A stretch of 42,170 bases of DNA from a virus: positions 1-42,170 of the IMG/VR virus record IMGVR_UViG_3300023172_003244; one strand, written 5' to 3'. Made by a program: the position numbers and the translations under genes. The first letter of the stretch is position 1. The number at the start of each line of letters is the position of its first letter. The notes under the pieces were generated by a model that ran no database searches, was not told where the DNA came from, and saw only the letters and a program-made list of their open reading frames with translations. Positions 14,977 through 23,125 of this stretch are shown piece by piece.

Positions 14977-16417
14977 CTTGTCTTTTTTTCAATTTGTATT
15001 CAAAAAAGTTTTCATCGTCGTGTATGTTTATTAATTTATATCCAATAAGTTCGCTCACTTCTCTGAGCTCTTTTGCACGACTAACACGTTTTTCAAATGT
15101 TAAACTTGGAACAACTGTGCTTACCCATTCGGATTCTTTGTTGTTGTCAAATGTATACAGATGACTAAATTTATCTGTCAATGGTGTATTGTCTAATAGA
15201 CGCAGTGTTTTTCCAATAGTAATATCTATACCATGTTTATAATAACTGTATTTGTGTAATAAGTCAATACTTTTTTGATGGTCATCATCAGTTTCTGTCG
15301 GATACCCAACTAAAAACATTAGTTGTATTCTTATATCATTCTTTGCACATTGATCCAATGTATAAATCATGTCTTCTTCAGTAAATCCTTTAATGATATC
15401 ATTTCGGACTTTTTCACTTCCGCTTTCAATACCAATACTAACAGAATGGCATCCTGCTTTTTTCATATTAACAAAATCGTCTGGTGGCATTTGTGTTTCT
15501 GATCTACATATAAATTGCCCACTCCAAACTATTTTATCTTGAATATTACTGTTATACCTTGACATTACATAACACAAATCACGAAATGCTTTCATACTTC
15601 CATTGATTAGACTATCCATAAATCTATAAGAAGTTACTCCAAACTTTTCTTTGTTACTAATCATTTCTTGCGCAATATTTTCTCCAGTTCTAAATCTATA
15701 AGTTGGCCATATTGCTGCAACATTGCAAAAAGTACATTTTCGAACACATCCTCTGCTTCCAACAATAGGAATAGAAACTTCACAACTTTTATATTTTGGA
15801 AAGTCTTTGAAAAAATCTTCGTAATTAGGATATGCTATACTGTTTAAGTCGTTTAATGACGTTTTGTTTTCTTTGTTGTTTACACTAGGATGACTTTTGC
15901 CCTGTAATATATATTGTATTGCTTCTTCACCTTCGCCGTATACAGCATAGTTTGCTAGTCCGTTATTTAAAAAATATTCGCCTACATCAGCACTTCCGAT
16001 ACCAGTATCTTCAGTACCATTTCCGCCGACAATTATTTCAACGTTAGGATAAAGTTCTTTTATAATTTTTGAAAATATTATACCTGGATAAATGTTATAG
16101 ACACTAAAAAGTCCAATACCAATTCGTTTGCAGTTATCAAATGTGTCTTTATAAATCTGAATATAATCCCTAAAAAGTTGCTCTGCTTGTATATGAGCTT
16201 CACAAGAACTATCCATATTCTCAATGTTATGTTGCATAAAATAGTTTATCATTGGTTGCAAGTCGATATCTTGATTTTGTATCCATATATTCATGTCCTT
16301 TGCAACACTATTAAATCCAACTTGTTCAGCTGCTGACTTTATGTAATAAATTCCAGGAGTAGGGCTCGGACTGAATATTTCAACTATTGGCATACTAACT
16401 ACAACCAAATCAATCAA
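14972..16417 (-). CDS. B12-binding-domain radical SAM enzyme
   Basis: The 481-residue protein has an N-terminal cobalamin-binding Rossmann domain (about 1-180, with IIVGGNG and YAVYGEGEEA) and a radical SAM core with CX3CX2C at C224, C228, C231 (SRGCVRKCTFCN). This matches the BchE/B12-rSAM class, which methylates unactivated carbons or rearranges substrates. The start is a TTG at 16417 with AAGGA upstream, overlapping the previous stop by eight bases; an internal ATG at 16393 would remove the first beta strand. It is the last gene of a nine-gene minus operon. Confidence 0.88.
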   Translation of the reverse strand: MIDLVVVSMPIVEIFSPSPTPGIYYIKSAAEQVGFNSVAKDMNIWIQNQDIDLQPMINYFMQHNIENMDSSCEAHIQAEQLFRDYIQIYKDTFDNCKRIGIGLFSVYNIYPGIIFSKIIKELYPNVEIIVGGNGTEDTGIGSADVGEYFLNNGLANYAVYGEGEEAIQYILQGKSHPSVNNKENKTSLNDLNSIAYPNYEDFFKDFPKYKSCEVSIPIVGSRGCVRKCTFCNVAAIWPTYRFRTGENIAQEMISNKEKFGVTSYRFMDSLINGSMKAFRDLCYVMSRYNSNIQDKIVWSGQFICRSETQMPPDDFVNMKKAGCHSVSIGIESGSEKVRNDIIKGFTEEDMIYTLDQCAKNDIRIQLMFLVGYPTETDDDHQKSIDLLHKYSYYKHGIDITIGKTLRLLDNTPLTDKFSHLYTFDNNKESEWVSTVVPSLTFEKRVSRAKELREVSELIGYKLINIHDDENFFEYKLKKRQE

Positions 16418-17033
16418 TATTATATTCCTTGAATTTTTTTTCTATTTCTTCAATATTTGGAAAGTATGATTCGTAGTTTACGAGTAAAGAAAGTTTCTTA
16501 TGCACTTTACTTGTAAATGTCAAATCCTCATAGTATACAATGTTTCCTTCGCAGTTGTTTAAATGTTGCAGTATGTCAAAGAATTGTTCTAAACTACGAT
16601 TGTAATCATAATCGACCCAATTAGAGTTTATATCATTTATGTAATTGGTATTTTCGATTTCTACTCCTGCAGTTGACCATTGATTAAAATCTTGAAACAA
16701 AAAACTTAAAAACCAACGCCACTTATCTTTACGTTTTAGTACAAGAATTTGATCATCTTTATAAAAGTCTTTAAACCATATATTATAATAATCTTTTTCT
16801 TCTGTTATAAGGTAATTAATATGATGTTTGAATGTGTAATTTCTTCCTTGTGATTTTTCTTCATTAAGCCAATTAATTTTTTCTTCCAAACTTAGTTCTG
16901 GAGAAATATCAGGATTTAAAAATTCAGATTTTGGCCCAGTAGGATACACATTAGGTAACAGCAAATTTTCTTCTTTAATTTTTTCGTAGAAATAACTACT
17001 GCCTGCACGTGGTGCACTTAATAATACTTTCAT
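16410..17033 (-). CDS. Sulfotransferase-like protein
   Basis: The 207-residue protein opens with LLSAPRAGSSYFYEKI (about 4-19), resembling the PAPS 5'-phosphosulfate loop of sulfotransferases. LVLKRKDKWRWFLSFLFQ (about 97-114) resembles the 3'-phosphate-binding segment. The family would transfer sulfate from PAPS to a hydroxyl or amine, often on a glycan. It is short for the family. The APS-kinase-like gene at 10222 could supply PAPS. It overlaps the GNAT gene by four bases and the B12 radical SAM gene by eight. Confidence 0.75.
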   Translation of the reverse strand: MKVLLSAPRAGSSYFYEKIKEENLLLPNVYPTGPKSEFLNPDISPELSLEEKINWLNEEKSQGRNYTFKHHINYLITEEKDYYNIWFKDFYKDDQILVLKRKDKWRWFLSFLFQDFNQWSTAGVEIENTNYINDINSNWVDYDYNRSLEQFFDILQHLNNCEGNIVYYEDLTFTSKVHKKLSLLVNYESYFPNIEEIEKKFKEYNID

Positions 17034-17632
17034 AAGTAATCCCTAGCATCAACTATCAAATCGCTTTTTGGTTGCCATACAAAGTCTGGATTTTGTAATC
17101 TAATGCTATAAACATACTGTACAATAGGCCCAGTTTTAAATAAGAAATCTTTTTCTAATTCTAAACTATTATACCATTCACCTTGTGTCCATTCGTTAAA
17201 ACTACTAACGGTCATGCGTTTTTTACGCTGATATAATGCATTGATTGCACGTTTTGTAATATCATGTGTCACATAAAGTATTTCAAATCCTTGTTCCCTA
17301 GCCCATGGTATCTGTAATTCTCCCATGCGTAATCCACAATGGGTAAATCTGTAATCTTTAAGTATATGATATCTACATATTCTTACTGCAGTATCAGGAT
17401 CATTTGTATAATGACTACGCTCTGCTGCACTAATAGATATAAGTTTATCTTCTACAAAACACATCCATGTTTCGATATTAGGATCGTCTGGATCATACGA
17501 TCTTGCTTTGTATTTTTTTAAACTATCGTTGCCTTCTTCTATACTTTTTTCTGCAAATTCCCAAATTTTATCACGATAACTGTCTGGATCTTCGCTGTAT
17601 CTATAAATCGAAATGTTCGGTTGTGATTGCAT
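17030..17632 (-). CDS. GNAT-family N-acyltransferase
   Basis: The 200-residue protein has the GNAT core: a strand ending in ISAAERS, then YHILKDYRFTHCGLRMGELQ around residues 92-111 where the acyl-CoA pyrophosphate loop is expected, followed by a helix, ILYVTHD and NALYQRKKR. It likely moves an acetyl or other acyl group from CoA to an amine. The canonical Q/RxxGxG/A loop is degenerate (FTHCGLR). It overlaps the upstream gene by 32 bases and the sulfotransferase by four. Confidence 0.75.
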   Translation of the reverse strand: MQSQPNISIYRYSEDPDSYRDKIWEFAEKSIEEGNDSLKKYKARSYDPDDPNIETWMCFVEDKLISISAAERSHYTNDPDTAVRICRYHILKDYRFTHCGLRMGELQIPWAREQGFEILYVTHDITKRAINALYQRKKRMTVSSFNEWTQGEWYNSLELEKDFLFKTGPIVQYVYSIRLQNPDFVWQPKSDLIVDARDYL

Positions 17633-18395
17633 ATTCTTTATATTTGTTCCAACTTTTTTCTAATAGTTCATGCCACAGTGGCAAATCGTAAACACCATGT
17701 ATTACTAATTGTACACGTTCTCTCATTGAGAAACCTTTGTCAACACCGTGTTCAAACACTGCACCGTCGTATGCAAATGCATTTGTCTCAGGTGGAAGCA
17801 TTGGATAAATTTGTGTAGCATCACTGTCTCGAGTCATGTAGAAATGTTCATTCTGCCAATCAGTGACACGACTCCATCTGAAATGCAAGTGACTAGGTGC
17901 TTGTGCTTTTAGTATATCGCTTATTGCCAATTCTTCATCATAATGACAAGGTATCGCTTGTGGCGATTGTACAAAAAACGCCTGGTGAATTGTTTTGAAT
18001 GGTAACTCTTTTACATAGTCAATTACTTCAGGAAATGCTTCTAATGCAAAATCGTACCAGTCTGGATCTGCGCCTGCTTGTCCGCACATGTTTGGCTTTA
18101 GAAATGTTAATTGTCCAACATTTTTTGTTTGATAGTAGTATTGCTGCAGATCCGGATCTTCTGCTAGGTCTGCTACCAGATCCATGTCAACATCTAAGTA
18201 AGGAAGATCAACTGGTGTCCACACCATGTTTCTATATCCGTTATATTCGTCATCTAGGCTCAGATACTCGTAACTAGGCCTATCTACTTTAACAAGTGTA
18301 CCCGGATCATCATTTATATAACGTCTAACTGGTTCACCGTTTTCTAAATATTCAATTTGGTTTCTTTTTATACGATAGTTATTTGTATTGTACAT
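17601..18395 (-). CDS. 2OG/Fe(II) dioxygenase-like protein
   Basis: The 264-residue protein has AIPCHYDEE (H151, D153) followed about 60 residues later by FEHGVDKG (H216) and RERVQL, a spacing typical of the Fe(II)/2OG jelly-roll fold. The first 100 residues are an extra domain without a recognised motif. A TAGGAC stretch precedes the ATG. The gene lies between a methyltransferase and a GNAT in the same operon. The substrate is unknown. Confidence 0.72.
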   Translation of the reverse strand: MYNTNNYRIKRNQIEYLENGEPVRRYINDDPGTLVKVDRPSYEYLSLDDEYNGYRNMVWTPVDLPYLDVDMDLVADLAEDPDLQQYYYQTKNVGQLTFLKPNMCGQAGADPDWYDFALEAFPEVIDYVKELPFKTIHQAFFVQSPQAIPCHYDEELAISDILKAQAPSHLHFRWSRVTDWQNEHFYMTRDSDATQIYPMLPPETNAFAYDGAVFEHGVDKGFSMRERVQLVIHGVYDLPLWHELLEKSWNKYKEYAITTEHFDL

Positions 18396-18924
18396 CTAAT
18401 ATTGTCCTATGTCCTACAGGTATGTTTAAATCAAAATCATACCTTGTGTGCTCATAACGGTTAAAATAATTTAAATCCATGTATGGCAATTCGTCTGTGT
18501 TATTGTTATTTACTTCATGTACAATTGCACGTTTAACTTTGTAAAAATCACAAACTCGTTCAAACATAGCTGCAGGATCCGTATTGTATATCAACACGCT
18601 GCTGAAGACAACAAGATCTGTGCTCATATAGTACAAATTATCCCAGTCTCTAACTTCAAAGCAGTGCTTTGGATACTGTGTACGTGCATACTCAACTGGC
18701 TCTTCGCTAGTGTCAAAACCATAATAGTAATAATCATAATTGGTCAAATAACGATTGAGTTCGCCTGTTCTACAACCTACGTCAGTTATTCGATTACACT
18801 GATGCTGTTTAATAATCTGAGCCATTGTACGGTACAGTATGCTGGCTTCAGCACTGTCCAAATAGCTCATTGCATCAATAGTGTAGTTCTTCTGTAGGTG
18901 TGATGTGTTGATAATCACAAGCAA
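18379..18924 (-). CDS. Class I SAM-dependent methyltransferase
   Basis: Motif I reads ITDVGCRTGELNRYL (about residues 46-60) and the acidic end of strand 2 is YYGFDTSEEP, as in Rossmann-fold methyltransferases. The start is uncertain: a TTG at 18924 has GGAG six bases upstream and overlaps the previous gene by 50 bases, whereas the ATG at 18870 lies just after the upstream stop but has no ribosome site. TTG starts are used elsewhere in the window. The target atom is unknown. Confidence 0.8.
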   Translation of the reverse strand: MLVIINTSHLQKNYTIDAMSYLDSAEASILYRTMAQIIKQHQCNRITDVGCRTGELNRYLTNYDYYYYGFDTSEEPVEYARTQYPKHCFEVRDWDNLYYMSTDLVVFSSVLIYNTDPAAMFERVCDFYKVKRAIVHEVNNNNTDELPYMDLNYFNRYEHTRYDFDLNIPVGHRTILDVQYK

Positions 18925-19693
18925 TTCTCCAAAGCAATCTGTTTCTATCTAAAACAGGTGTGCGTCTATGCAATGTAGTAAATTGATCCATTAACAATAA
19001 ATCTCCACGTTTAAAGATATGATGATATTGATGTCGACCTCGGAATATGATAGGTTTTAAACGCTCGATAATAGATTCCGGGTCTACTCGCTTTTTACCT
19101 TCCCAAGCACCTACAATAAAATGATATGGAAAATAAAAATAACTAAGACCTGTGTGCGGATGTTCTCCTACTAATGATCTGATGCTACCTCTATTTTTAC
19201 TCATAAATTCAAGTTCAGGATCGTCATCATCTAAATGATACATAGTATTGTTTTGGAATTTTATTTTAATTTTAATATTACGCCAGTACTCTTGTTCATC
19301 TTCACTGAGCATATAAAAAGGATCACTAGTATTACAGATGCTCAGTGTGGTATTAATATCTTCTTCAATACAATACAAGCCAATTACAATTTTATCTATT
19401 AGATGTCTGCTATTACCATTACTGTGCCACCCTAATTCAGTATCGCCGAACATGCCAATTTTTTTCCCGTCACTGTCACGTTTACCTGTGACAAGAAAAA
19501 TTTCTGGATATTTTTTTGGATTCATAAACAAATCGGGAGCTTCGCATTCTCCAAACTGTTTCATAGTTGCAATGTATTCACTTTCGGTTAGTTGTTGATC
19601 GTGAAAGACTGCACAACCTGTTTTTTGTAAGTCTTCCGCTATTTTATGTAAGTCTGCGTTTTTAATATCCTCTGTATATCTATTCGGTGTCAT
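18875..19693 (-). CDS. TauD/TfdA-like dioxygenase with an HxN variant metal site
   Basis: The 272-residue protein has the TauD-like order of features. The usual HxD is GWH90-S-N92-G. The distal histidine is H242 in TTLHRRTP, followed by R-rich NRLLWRI, which would bind 2-oxoglutarate. The Asp-to-Asn change could alter metal binding or open a coordination site, as the Ala/Gly change does in 2OG halogenases; that is inference. Everything else suggests a folded, expressed enzyme. It overlaps both neighbours. Confidence 0.78.
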   Translation of the reverse strand: MTPNRYTEDIKNADLHKIAEDLQKTGCAVFHDQQLTESEYIATMKQFGECEAPDLFMNPKKYPEIFLVTGKRDSDGKKIGMFGDTELGWHSNGNSRHLIDKIVIGLYCIEEDINTTLSICNTSDPFYMLSEDEQEYWRNIKIKIKFQNNTMYHLDDDDPELEFMSKNRGSIRSLVGEHPHTGLSYFYFPYHFIVGAWEGKKRVDPESIIERLKPIIFRGRHQYHHIFKRGDLLLMDQFTTLHRRTPVLDRNRLLWRIACDYQHITPTEELHY

Positions 19694-20465
19694 TGTAATA
19701 CTGTTCCTTAATAAGATCGGCTATACATATTCTATTTGTATAGTTTCTTTTAAATTTATTATACACTGGATCTTGTGTATTTGCAAGCCATACTGCATCA
19801 CTCGGTTCAAAATTAAGTTCAGCACATATGTTACGCTGATATGGTTCTAGTGTACGATACACAACAGCAGGATCGACACAGTTCATCAAATGTTCGCCAA
19901 GTCCCATACTATAATAGTTATAATACTTAGCACTTTGATGTAATGCTTGTAAACGCTGATCTGGTTTCCTGCTAAAGTAATAGCCTATTCTATAGTTACG
20001 TAATCCAAAACACTTACTAAAACTGAAAAATACACGTTCAACATTATCTGTTATTGTAATATGCTGTTTAGCAGTACTTAAAAGATATGCTAAATCTAGC
20101 ACCACAGGACGATCATCAGGTATATTTCTAAAGTTGCCGTCGTAGCTAGTAGGATTACTAACATAAACAACTTCTCCATCTGTTTTACCTGTAACCCACT
20201 GGTAGTCGCCTGGTGTTATTTCAATGGTTCTACTTTCTTGCCACTGCCAATAGTTAAGAGCTTCGGTTATTCCGTTAACAGGGTAAACATATTCAAAATT
20301 TGATAAATCAATATAAGGCCGAAGATAGTCTACAATTTTTGTTTCAAGAGTTTGTATGGCAGTATGATCTCGAAAACGATAACTTTCAACTGCTGATACA
20401 ACTTCTCGAATAGGAAAAGTTCGTATAGCCAAACTCTGATTAAGTATTTGTGTTTGTTTATCCAT
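19680..20465 (-). CDS. Short fold-type-I PLP aminotransferase-like protein
   Basis: The 261-residue protein keeps the PLP site: VVLDLAY with D124 and Y127, SFSKCFGLRNYRIG with the Schiff-base lysine K151, and VSNPTSYDGN upstream. It is about 100 residues shorter than typical aspartate-aminotransferase-fold enzymes, so the C-terminal small domain is much reduced. It could aminate an island intermediate. The ATG at 20465 follows the desaturase stop by one base, which suggests coupling; an upstream GTG at 20492 is less likely. Confidence 0.77.
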   Translation of the reverse strand: MDKQTQILNQSLAIRTFPIREVVSAVESYRFRDHTAIQTLETKIVDYLRPYIDLSNFEYVYPVNGITEALNYWQWQESRTIEITPGDYQWVTGKTDGEVVYVSNPTSYDGNFRNIPDDRPVVLDLAYLLSTAKQHITITDNVERVFFSFSKCFGLRNYRIGYYFSRKPDQRLQALHQSAKYYNYYSMGLGEHLMNCVDPAVVYRTLEPYQRNICAELNFEPSDAVWLANTQDPVYNKFKRNYTNRICIADLIKEQYYNDTE

Positions 20466-20466
20466 A

Positions 20467-21117
20467 TTAAACGGTTTTAAATATGCCGACACGTATTAGC
20501 TGTTGTACTATCCATCCGCCTGTGTCCCAACGATGTAGTCGAATACGTCTAAAGTTATTGTGGTGTTCACGATGGTATCCTTCACCAGCAATTAACAAAT
20601 TCAACCACGGTACATTTGATCCGCCTTCTTCACGATGTCCTATAGTGTTCAATAATCCGAATCCTAATTTAGCGTGTATAAAAGGCATAAGTGCAAATGC
20701 TACAAAGAATTTAAAACTGATCAACAAGCTAATGATCCACACCACTGCTACAATTTTAAACCAATGATGATGGCAGAATACTAAAAGTGGATTGGCAAAT
20801 AAATCTTTTGCATACTTTATAGGTATACGAGGTATGTCCCATGTTGTTAATAATACTTTCCAATATCCTACATGTTTCCAACTGTGTGGATCTTCAGGAC
20901 CATCGCTGTGTACATGATGCATTCTATGACTTGCGATCCATCCAATGGGACTACGAATAACTGCAATCATAAGCATTGCAAGTCCAATAACTTCAAACCA
21001 TACTGGCACATGAAATTGTTTATGGCAATAATATCTGTGAAGTAAAATACTAGCACCCCAATGAGAAATTAATGTTCCCCATAAGTATCCGATTATAATT
21101 ACATATATCCAATCCAT
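20467..21117 (-). CDS. Compact membrane fatty-acid (delta-9-type) desaturase
   Basis: The 216-residue membrane protein has all three histidine boxes: HRYYCH (27-32), HRMHHVHSD...DPHS (64-79) and GEGYHREHH (178-186). Hydrophobic helices surround them. These bind the di-iron centre that introduces a double bond into acyl-CoA or membrane acyl chains with O2. It is shorter than bacterial enzymes, which are usually near 300 residues. The GAGGAAA ribosome site and TAATG coupling to the upstream gene fix the start at 21117. Confidence 0.88.
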   Translation of the reverse strand: MDWIYVIIIGYLWGTLISHWGASILLHRYYCHKQFHVPVWFEVIGLAMLMIAVIRSPIGWIASHRMHHVHSDGPEDPHSWKHVGYWKVLLTTWDIPRIPIKYAKDLFANPLLVFCHHHWFKIVAVVWIISLLISFKFFVAFALMPFIHAKLGFGLLNTIGHREEGGSNVPWLNLLIAGEGYHREHHNNFRRIRLHRWDTGGWIVQQLIRVGIFKTV

Positions 21118-21833
21118 TAAATTTTCCTCACAGCATCGATACTTTCTTGCCAAGTTCGAGTTGCGCTTTCAAAATTAATATTTGCAATAACTCTATGTTT
21201 ATTACCTCTATTAATTGCTTCGTGCCATTGTTTGACATTCCACAAAACAGGTCTATCAGTTAATGCATATCTACAGACTGCTTCATCGTCTGTTAAAAGA
21301 TAACGTTCGTTATCTTTGTTATATGTTTTCCAGTAATACTCACTCCAGTATACTCCTATGCTAGGATCATCGGGTATATATCCATCAACATCTTCGTATT
21401 CAGGAAAACTTGTAATAGTGTTTTCGTCGCAACCGGCAATTGGAAAAATTAAACTTGCTACACTTGATGTATAATGATGTCTATGACAAAAAAATAAATG
21501 CTCTACACTTTTAAAACTTGGCTGGGTTATATCACTTTGAAAAAACTTAATTGCTTTTGTAAATCCAATTTCTCCCATTAAGTCGCTTAATTCTTTATAC
21601 TGCGGAATGTCCGACAAGTATACCACTTGCATTAATGGCTTGTCTGGATCATATAAAGCATAGTGTTCTTTAATATTTTCTTTAAAAAAATCACTCTCAG
21701 GTTCTTGTGTATATATGTTTGGTAAATGCGAAAATATTTCCATACATTGTTCGTACATCCATTGCATACGATCTGTTAACTCAGGTTCGTATACAAAAGG
21801 TTTTGATTTTTCAATATCTGTTAATACTGGCAT
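21117..21833 (-). CDS. 2OG-dioxygenase-fold protein with HxH instead of HxD
   Basis: The 238-residue protein lines up with the other island dioxygenases in its last 130 residues: FFCHRHHYTS (H117, H119), a strand with LIFPIAGC, and later VKQWHEAINRGNKHRVIANI (H204, R214). The Asp ligand is replaced, giving H-R-H. It may be a metal-site variant or a non-catalytic relative. An AAAGGAAC ribosome site precedes the ATG and a late-promoter box lies 19 bases upstream, so it leads the nine-gene operon. Confidence 0.62.
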   Translation of the reverse strand: MPVLTDIEKSKPFVYEPELTDRMQWMYEQCMEIFSHLPNIYTQEPESDFFKENIKEHYALYDPDKPLMQVVYLSDIPQYKELSDLMGEIGFTKAIKFFQSDITQPSFKSVEHLFFCHRHHYTSSVASLIFPIAGCDENTITSFPEYEDVDGYIPDDPSIGVYWSEYYWKTYNKDNERYLLTDDEAVCRYALTDRPVLWNVKQWHEAINRGNKHRVIANINFESATRTWQESIDAVRKI

Positions 21834-21851
21834 GAGAGTTCCTTTGTATTA

Positions 21852-22982
21852 CTATTTATCTAGAATTTTTCGCTTGGGTATTTTACTATCAGCACTACTA
21901 ACACATGCAGGTGTTGTACAAACACGTGGTCCATCAAACAGTTTAAATCCTGTTTCTATATTACCTAGAGGAACATCATGACAACTGTAGCTACGCTTAA
22001 TACTACCGTCAGGCTCACGGATAATAATACCGCTATACCCACTTTGACACATCCATCCTTCAAACTTGTTAAATCCGAAAGCATTAAATCTCTCCGCTTG
22101 ATCCATATACCATTTTTTGCCTTTACTATCTGTAAACTCTACTTGCATATGCCATGGTACGCTTTTGTCGTTTTCGCCTATTGCATAAGGCGGCAATTCG
22201 AAACTTGGCCTTGGACGATCTGCCCACTTTCGCTTTGACTCAGTATACGCCATTTGCGGCATACCGTTCCACAATCGCTGTAACATTTCATCTGAATAAC
22301 CGTCCACGACTCTTGACGCCGTTGGATCGGATTGTGGTTTGAGGGTAACGTTGATTCCTTGTTCGTGGAAGAATAAAGCATTTTCCCAATCTTTTTCAAA
22401 CCACTCCGGAACCATAACCATATTGATCGTAATTTGTACATCGTGTTCCTGACACAGGATTAATTTGTCTGCAAAGTCCTGCATTTTCTCACGTGTATTT
22501 AAGTGTTCGGTGTGTAAACTAGCGGTTATACTTGCTCTATGAAATGGTTTTGCCCGTTCTACATAGTCTTCAAACCACTTCATCGGTCGGCTACAGTTTG
22601 ATGTCATATGTATGGAAGTATAATTAGTATTAGGCACATCATCAGCCAAGTAACCAAGTATGTCCAAGTACCCTGGATGAAAAGTAGGCTCACCGCCAGA
22701 CAAACTAAAATGGAAACTGTTAAAACCGTTATCACGTGCTTGCCTCTTTATTTCATCAATAGTCTTAAGACATAAGTCGGTGGGTCTGTGGTCTTTACGA
22801 TCTGATCGGGCGTAGGGCCAACAATAGCTGCAACGATAATTGCAAAACCTACCAAGTAACCAACTAACAGTAAACAAATCTCTGTAAAGAAGAGTACGTT
22901 GTCCGACTTGAACGATATCATCGTACGGAATTTTTGTAAAATCATACTCGCTCCATTTTAAATCTTCATTGGACTTTGCCAT
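21852..22982 (-). CDS. Radical SAM enzyme (CX3CX2C, GGEP)
   Basis: The 376-residue protein has the [4Fe-4S] motif C47-NYR-C51-SY-C54, followed by SGGEPTFHPG (G96, G97, E98, P99) for SAM binding. Additional Cys near the C terminus (WMCQSG, SCHDV, VCTTPAC) suggest an auxiliary cluster. The N-terminal TVSWLLGRFC start resembles the protein at 25981-27195, so the two form one subgroup. Only the last 17 bases of the 52-residue gene overlap its start. The substrate is unknown. Confidence 0.88.
   Translation of the reverse strand: MAKSNEDLKWSEYDFTKIPYDDIVQVGQRTLLYRDLFTVSWLLGRFCNYRCSYCWPYARSDRKDHRPTDLCLKTIDEIKRQARDNGFNSFHFSLSGGEPTFHPGYLDILGYLADDVPNTNYTSIHMTSNCSRPMKWFEDYVERAKPFHRASITASLHTEHLNTREKMQDFADKLILCQEHDVQITINMVMVPEWFEKDWENALFFHEQGINVTLKPQSDPTASRVVDGYSDEMLQRLWNGMPQMAYTESKRKWADRPRPSFELPPYAIGENDKSVPWHMQVEFTDSKGKKWYMDQAERFNAFGFNKFEGWMCQSGYSGIIIREPDGSIKRSYSCHDVPLGNIETGFKLFDGPRVCTTPACVSSADSKIPKRKILDK
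21853..21860 (-). promoter_or_regulatory. Late promoter octamer heading the nine-gene minus operon
   Basis: On the minus strand GATAAATA lies 19 bases before the ATG at 21833 with AAAGGAAC between. It overlaps the stop codon of the upstream radical SAM gene. Confidence 0.55.
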
Positions 22983-23124
22983 CTAATCTCATTTCCAAAT
23001 ATTTAATAACTTGTTCAAACATTACTTTTAATTCAGTATCGTTTGTTTCTTCATACATTAATCTTACTTCTTTTAATTCTTCTTCAAATAAAGTTTTAAC
23101 ACTTACAATTTTATGATCAGCCAA
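22966..23124 (-). CDS. Small charged helical protein (52 residues, TTG start)
   Basis: This frame fills an otherwise empty 140-base gap in the operon. It begins with TTG one base after the PP-loop stop (TAATTTG), with GGAG eight bases upstream, and ends 17 bases inside the next radical SAM gene. The product is mainly helical and acidic/amphipathic (LFEEELKEVRLMYEE, VMFEQVIKYLEM). It has no leader-core architecture, so it does not look like a RiPP precursor. It may be a small partner subunit. Confidence 0.68.
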   Translation of the reverse strand: MADHKIVSVKTLFEEELKEVRLMYEETNDTELKVMFEQVIKYLEMRLDGKVQ

Positions 23125-23125
23125 A

